This document shows positions 63,901 through 64,000 of a stretch of 64,000 nt of DNA, in pieces. The DNA is taken from assembly GCA_026708055.1 (NCBI GenBank), contig JAPOVS010000022.1, positions 19,125-83,124 on the forward strand, read 5' to 3'. A model generated the notes under the pieces. The model was not told the origin of the DNA. It worked only from the letters and a program-made list of their open reading frames with translations, and did not search any database. Position 1 is the first letter of the stretch. Every line of letters begins with the position of its first letter. Origin of the DNA: a bacterium (GTDB lineage Bacteria; Actinomycetota; Acidimicrobiia; Acidimicrobiales; CATQHL01). A program made the translations under genes and the position numbers.

Positions 63901-64000
63901 TGATGGACACCGACTCGTCCGCGGCGTCGGTGTCCGACACGGCGTTGACGGTCAGGACCTGGTTAATGGCGTAGGTGCCGCTGGTGAAGGTCATGGTGGC
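48944..64000 (-). CDS. giant Calx-beta repeat surface protein, N-terminus beyond window
   Basis: An unbroken reverse-strand frame of over 5,010 residues that runs off the right edge, so the start and any signal peptide are not seen. It is built of many Calx-beta-like beta-sandwich repeats (typical ends VTDDD or LTDDDAAP, with Ca-binding DxD and E), four copies of an unrecognised ~200-residue domain (60626-61240, 57755-58338, 55207-55850, 54209-54860), a fibronectin type III domain (about 51040-51290, TATGFTVAWNAAEGADGYEVRW), a ~80-residue helical domain (about 50430-50680), a 14-Pro linker and nearly identical terminal Calx-beta modules. No LPXTG or anchor follows the last repeat. Secretion and adhesion are inferred. 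No enzyme domain is seen. Confidence 0.9.
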   Translation of the reverse strand, partial: ATMTFTSGTYAINQVLTVNAVSDTDAADESVSITMAVTGYPGVTVGPEIVLAVEDSSPAVIVKQGTRDLSKDNRGVQLTEGAGGENLTVTLRTDPGGTVTITPTSADPGAVTVSAAITLDASNYMTGRTITVSPANDADSDDETVEVTFAVSGYGTVTSGPPVTVLVDDNGPKVLVTPTALRLDEGALGGYSISLNSDPGAGSTVTVTATPEGAGTPVSTTFDSDTWDSPRFVFVISPQDDNQVDETFTIANSISASTSIHYPTTMTVPNVIVTYLDDDKDELVIAPATRQITLVEGDENHNTGSYTIALNTDPGMTTTVVVTSGNPGAVHVDSGGTPGASVTLTFTSGSGGNWSTPQTVNVTARDDVNGLDEAVMVTHAVTGYAADPMGFTVLTRDDDEVAEPGLTLTPTSLEVFANAGTATYTVQLNTVPAGSVTVSVTSSDTTHATVNPATLTFAASGANIWSTPQTVTVTSASGAAAGDEATVTHSIQTTNDTTDYPTGTVSGAEVAVAVVTDTRPTVTVAPSAASVAEGSPAVFTVTASPAPASGTNLTVSLTVSEATGDYVAAGNEGAGKSVTIPGGSASANFSVATVNDSNDEPDGSVTVTLGAGGNVYKLGSTTSASVTVTDGEATSVTLTRGSAAGVAEGAAHDYTITLGRPLVAPEVLPVTLTFSGTAARNSDYTLACPSPLPTGVACANLNTGTATVTFTGPTATPTTAATLRLTAVQETSGAGLRESIETVDVGLGTLTSTSGTDLGGGASATDSAGSLNITNVLPTQTVTMTSNNHWPREGATDGTEDEDITVTLGYALSGSETITVPLRVRGATVTDDYTFALHPATQNGVTLSTSSPYSAQNPALVFSAHSSNPTTATLRLVAVDNTERTEPAILIDFHGSVVKSNFTPTVTTSGDVFMIIVDDETGDIEVPRDWPLKPSGVAAAGKFRLFFVTSQTRDATPTQIRQYNLWIQRQVAATGHASIQPYAGFITVLGSTELDGNARENTGMWASNAHTDGSTSTSMDSDGISIWWLNGDKVADHYHDFFDGSWDGGTDQSSRARNQAGDERGNIWVWTGSNPDGTAYATSTQRLGQTAPRAGRLSADQISSSSPSRSSSYAFYGMSPVFTVEGVEASLAVSGGGNVTEGSTLTVTVNLGAAAPKALMIPVRMRAGGNPTASAADFTLTKDGTAVSAVSIASGAMSGTVTLTAVADRVDEDENMETFVLEFGRLPEGVVAHATLATSQTITITDADTAGVTVTESGDPANTQVDEDGTPTATDTYTVVLDSKPLSSVTIRVSTGTTTGANPTSGTVVRVDGPDTATAYTATEDLVFTVSNWNSPQTVTVQGVQDNIDNPGDKRSIDITHAVQTGDTNGKYTTAMTIDEVEAEVIDDDAAPTGVTLTVDDDSVAEEGGAQTITVTATVGGTTRFGVAQTVTVRVRGSGTAHAVDFSPVADFTITIAAGADDGDQTFTLTPANDSVDEINETIDVTGHAITPATGVTFTDETITLTDDDAAPTDVALSTSPTTVSEGVAGGSQVVTVTATVQGTTTFGTAKTVAVSVAGHNAVGRVGFTQVNSFNVNIPAGSSTGTAMFTLSPRTNTWDEASGAAALTGTLAGVTVAGASVTLTDDDAAPAGISFGVSPTSITEDGGARTINFTLQVQTGTGGTTYGKDIAVAVAAAGSGSANVVDFTASSISPVTITKGSSAQFSGSFTLTPTNDSNDEYDETVTVSATATDVHGNAIVMPAVDVTITDDEPTTVTMTAPTGAVAEDGGTKDITLTLSRALTGAETITVPVEVVGVTVASDYTLGLHGTNTSVTVDTTTSPFSAQNPAVKFQAGASAAVLRFTAQPDNDRTQPFALVRYGSGAAAGGGLDFGSPAGGPVGFVVTDDETGDILFPWDSPLRPTALNILPGYEFRLVFATSGARDASSTDIADYDFFIRSALAEGHEDIVPYAGFFTVVGSTSAVDASAHAGFSTGDTSKEVYWLGNAVHAERLGSYFDFRGEWLNQTPYDESGTAATVNAAGYFTGSTSAGAKSANPLGAATVTLGYLGDSGSGRAPLGSGSTAANTNTRPFYGLSPVLKADQRPTVSVVPKTGGESVAEGSPAVVTVSISPAPTESVGVTLFITDESGKPSYTSSADRANKENAVTFTSTVTSADYSVPTVNDSVDEPDGGVEVRVIGGTGYAAASSPNDLATVRVTDGEVTSLSLTGTSANVTEGLDKTFTMSLGRRLVSGETVTVPLTFAGTATRGTDYTFECSGTSVTCPDINSTDAGNNPRVVFANGAQHATITMAAVLDANTTPVEPNETVDIGMGTPTTVGMGGGVATPTDSAPQFTIMNRSQITLVSFDQTADTATEAAGAGRTVQVRVNYTPEALIGLTVPFTVTGTATEGSGKDYTRTGGASFTPAAGDSDSTLTVTVLDDVFDDEAETIVITLSDGTNWDLGANPSTTITITDDDAPPEVTLSASPATVAEFAGATQVTVTATLQGTTRFEAAVTLTVNIAGSGGANVVGFTAPASVALPIAAGAASGTATFTLTPTDDEVIESNEVITLSATETGAVINSSTIDLTDDDSATSLSLTLSTTAGEVTEGGAGAAGYKDVTITLGRALTGSETVTVPLTVTGVTVSTDYTFALQPATQTGVTLLTSAPHSAQNPAVRLAAGATSAVLRFTPQDNDDRTNPAAVIAYGTGTRLPSGTGVSLGTPAGSPLIFAVTDDETGALNVASNWALKPAGVGPGQPFRLLYVLCRTDRDATSTDIRAYNTYAWQSHLAHGHDSLNPYAGLLRIVGSTAAVDARVNTGMWSGGAYTDGSTAQNSSGILIYWMGGNDRIANNYFDFYDGRWVGDTDAGQTNFDRCQTGNGRGGNAFIWTGSNADGTGNDGHELGTSQVQYAALSPLSRPGRTPLSRSDQKNAATLMRNFYVLSPVFTAAAETQFAQAAQSVEEDAGTVNVTVNVSPAAGGAITLNYTLSGTATRGTDYAITGVTGDSATVTVPVGATSVNIPVAVTDDSDREGAETVILTLNPGDGYTLGAVAAHTLTIAVNDQSTVTANADGSYTLAGDSPLIPSALRVAGQKFRLMFRTTSRWAATATGIATYDGYVQGEVAGGSLNAMHPYASLFKVVGATNAVDVRTHLDMRDGSNWRPNIPIYWMDASGGGALIADDYQDFCTRDSTHNTNPRERWWKNDDLADQRDEDGTGHGDNNFPFTGSNNDCTKQSTKHLGGSGQVEVGGHADARVWGPLSTAGQTRTNTNSLFAMSPVFKVGAQGLLVASFAQTSQGANEDAGTVNVTVNLSEAQATAVTVSYTLSGTAVRGTDYSIAGVTSSSGTIDVPAQATSVNIPVAITDDSAEEAAETIVLTLTVPADNRYALDTASSVHTLTIGPSDQPGATPVASLGSASRRTAEGAGSVTMTMTVWPAPAVPLLVEYTVTGDALALYGTLPDATPGADLPASGSVTVPVGANLVHFTVPITDDDHAEGAEAALLTLVDRAAYDLGETHVSQIIIDDNDKKGFVFDSAAVTVAEGAGADYTVKLATEPTATVTVAISGAGLTAAPASLTFTGGTNGTWDTPQTVTVTAAEDDTDTADDVLALTHTPSGGGYSAADSGDLRVAVADNDELAVRVVESGGATRAAEPSGTDTYTLALGKQPARAVMITVRSTAPGAAEVSTDGSHFSSLLTVTFGPSTWNRPQTITVRAVDDIFANPDDRRAAEITHRVRTLDAEFRGLTADAVTAYVTDDEPDPVLTLHASTVRVGEGETATLTARLASALRGTVSVPLDITRYSAEAGDFSVPSSVRIGARTLEGSVTLRTRHDSDSDHESFDVDIDDDRLPAGVGTAQPSFVSMRIIDDEYVPPPATLNCDTADGYCEAGPLSVGEGKWRQLYTTLTRRPAHFVTGHISVTRGAADISASSVVTFGPNFYQDRNWAVHGLEDVATRALDPVEVTIRFESRDPFFNGKETTLRFQVVDNDGRTKLSLAPGAATLTEADSGTVRLTVTADRPVPVDVTPVLSLRAATVGGDFSGADADCAGCLSADGTKITFPTMRTGATVSQVVLHSKDDNVVERDVLVRGRLELLDAPGGSPLVPPPIVTIDTANHAVALTHTDDDPLTARVHRYDSGDHLFLNRKTEFPISVHHLRTDPAQTVREDYPPAERTADGAVRGTLIPLRAALNLYRGIVLELPEGFPLTGDRITLGDGVEAVDLRAEVPAATAKPLVAYSPVEEVPADILHLNPGAPAADRINMLTVYDITATGFTVAWNAAEGADGYEVRWQAAGQTQPQTARVAGTSHTVSGLTAATDHQVRVMVVKRGSAVAAKSSQTVTVTTADPPPPGTPEVSVTAGAGVTEGAAAVFTVTAAPAPSAPLAVSVTVTQRGDYGVSTGSKTVMVPTGGSAQYSVATADDSADEADGSVSVTVNAGTGYTVSPSRGAAAVAVADDDAPPPPTCTTADAALLAEVAAKTADPWNGTRPDLVDTFTRAHNTMLGADTYTVAALKARADRRTPNWQGDGPNALWQKIYAELDRLEACRAAPPPPPPPPPPPPPPAVPEVSVTAGAGVTEGQNASFTVTAAPAPSSPLTVSVTVTQSGDYGAPTGTKTVTVPASGAKSFTVATAGDSTDEADGSVTLTVNAGQGYTVSAARGAATVTVADDDDPPPPPAVPEVSVTAGAGVTEGQNASFTVTAAPAPSAPLTVSVTVTQSGDFGASTGTRTVTVPTGGAKSFSVATAGDSADEADGSVTVTVNAGSGYTVSSSHGAATVDVADDDATAVTLAAPAGGAIAEDGGAREVTVTAGRALAAGESLTAPLSVTGAAAGSHYTLALKQGQGVNEHVTLLTGAPHSAQDPAVALAAGARVATLLLTALPNDDTDERTVRVAFGAGRRAPTGAGLSGGISASGGPVEVAIANDDAPPPRNLPTIAIDDVRDVEESWVLSFRVTLSEASTERVTVDYATVEGTAYGSVDFGDVRARTLVLPPGTTRATIHIAVRDDTRRERDETFQVVLSNPAGATIARGTATGTIINDD
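49720..50393 (-). repeat. two near-identical Calx-beta modules in the giant gene
   Basis: About 330 bases duplicated in tandem (units about 49720-50050 and 50050-50393), with long identical stretches such as the block encoding GAGVTEGQNASFTVTAAPAP, so the duplication is recent. A third, more diverged unit lies at about 50690-51010, beyond the helical domain. Confidence 0.8.
54209..54860 (-). repeat. unrecognised ~200-residue domain, copy 4
   Basis: Starts with SPLIPSALRVAGQKFRLMF, includes MHPYASLFKVVGATNAVDV, IPIYWMDA, LIADDYQDFC and FTGSNNDC, and ends SLFAMSPVFKV. The most diverged copy, with extra cysteines (DFC, NNDC). Confidence 0.7.
55207..55850 (-). repeat. unrecognised ~200-residue domain, copy 3
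   Basis: WALKPAGVGPGQPFRLLYV, RDATSTDIRAYN, LNPYAGLLRIVGSTAAVDA, ILIYWMGG, IANNYFDFYDGRW, FIWTGSNADGT, ending FYVLSPVFTA. Confidence 0.75.
57755..58338 (-). repeat. unrecognised ~200-residue domain, copy 2
   Basis: SPLRPTALNILPGYEFRLVF, RDASSTDIADYDFFI, IVPYAGFFTVVGSTSAVDA, EVYWLGNAV, YFDFRGEW, GYFTGSTSAG, ending FYGLSPVLKA. It is shorter than the others in the WTGSN region. Confidence 0.75.
60626..61240 (-). repeat. unrecognised ~200-residue domain, copy 1
   Basis: WPLKPSGVAAAGKFRLFFV, RDATPTQIRQYNLWI, IQPYAGFITVLGSTELDG, ISIWWLNGD, HYHDFFDGSW, WVWTGSNPDGT, ending FYGMSPVFTV. The best reference copy for a profile. Confidence 0.75.

Overview
This 64 kb window is GC-rich, densely coding DNA that reads as an actinobacterium, most likely of class Acidimicrobiia or a close relative. 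The lineage evidence is a WhiB regulator, CarD, an F420-type (LLM class) oxidoreductase, an FrhB-type F420-linked protein, the three-gene cluster MSMEG_4193-like phosphatase / DUF3090 / SCO1664, and the gene order argS-lysA-hom-thrC-(thrB position)-rho-rpmE-prfA-prmC-sua5, which is the order known from Mycobacterium. Many starts are GTG and there is extensive ATGA-type overlap between genes. The host call is inference; no rRNA lies in the window.

Layout. 1-5060: LLM oxidoreductase (partial), a small unknown protein with gltX, tRNA-Gln, a secreted S33-type peptidase, tRNA-Glu, a 57-residue zinc-ribbon gene and tRNA-Pro. 5061-16102: minus-strand housekeeping block with carD, rpiB, sua5/tsaC, prmC, prfA, L31, rho, an ApgM-like enzyme in the thrB position, thrC and hom. 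16241-24955: an accessory island consisting of a DUF4411 PIN / Xre-ImmA pair and a three-gene operon (DUF6361 protein, phospholipase D-like protein, SNF2-type helicase) that looks like an anti-phage or mobile-element defence system. 24925-28106: lysA, argS and tRNA-Arg, the other half of the conserved block. 28130-35780: accessory genes (SDR, Phd/VapC-like pair, FrhB protein, lipoprotein, family 5 uracil-DNA glycosylase, orphan DNA methyltransferase, broken RelE-like toxin with its antitoxin, DUF4143 ATPase with a perfect palindromic operator). 36074-48947: the phosphatase/DUF3090/SCO1664 cluster, two tandem SulP transporters, an Amt transporter, etfBA, a diacylglycerol kinase-like protein, a glycerophosphodiesterase, WhiB, Mrp and SixA. 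48944-64000: one very large surface-type protein of more than 5,000 residues, continuing off the right edge, built of Calx-beta-like repeats and four copies of an unrecognised domain of about 200 residues.

Main points of interest. (1) The DUF6361-PLD-helicase operon is inserted exactly between lysA and hom, breaking a block that is contiguous in other actinobacteria. (2) Core enzymes carry in-frame insertions made of dispersed repeats: ThrC contains two different repeats that also occur in intergenic DNA of this window, and PrmC and Hom share a third repeat in opposite orientation. This resembles the Rickettsia palindromic elements and may be an undescribed protein-invading repeat system. (3) The giant protein carries a repeated uncharacterised domain. 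(4) A partial copy of the 3' half of tRNA-Arg lies just downstream of the intact gene. All functional statements are homology calls made by eye; no database search was run.
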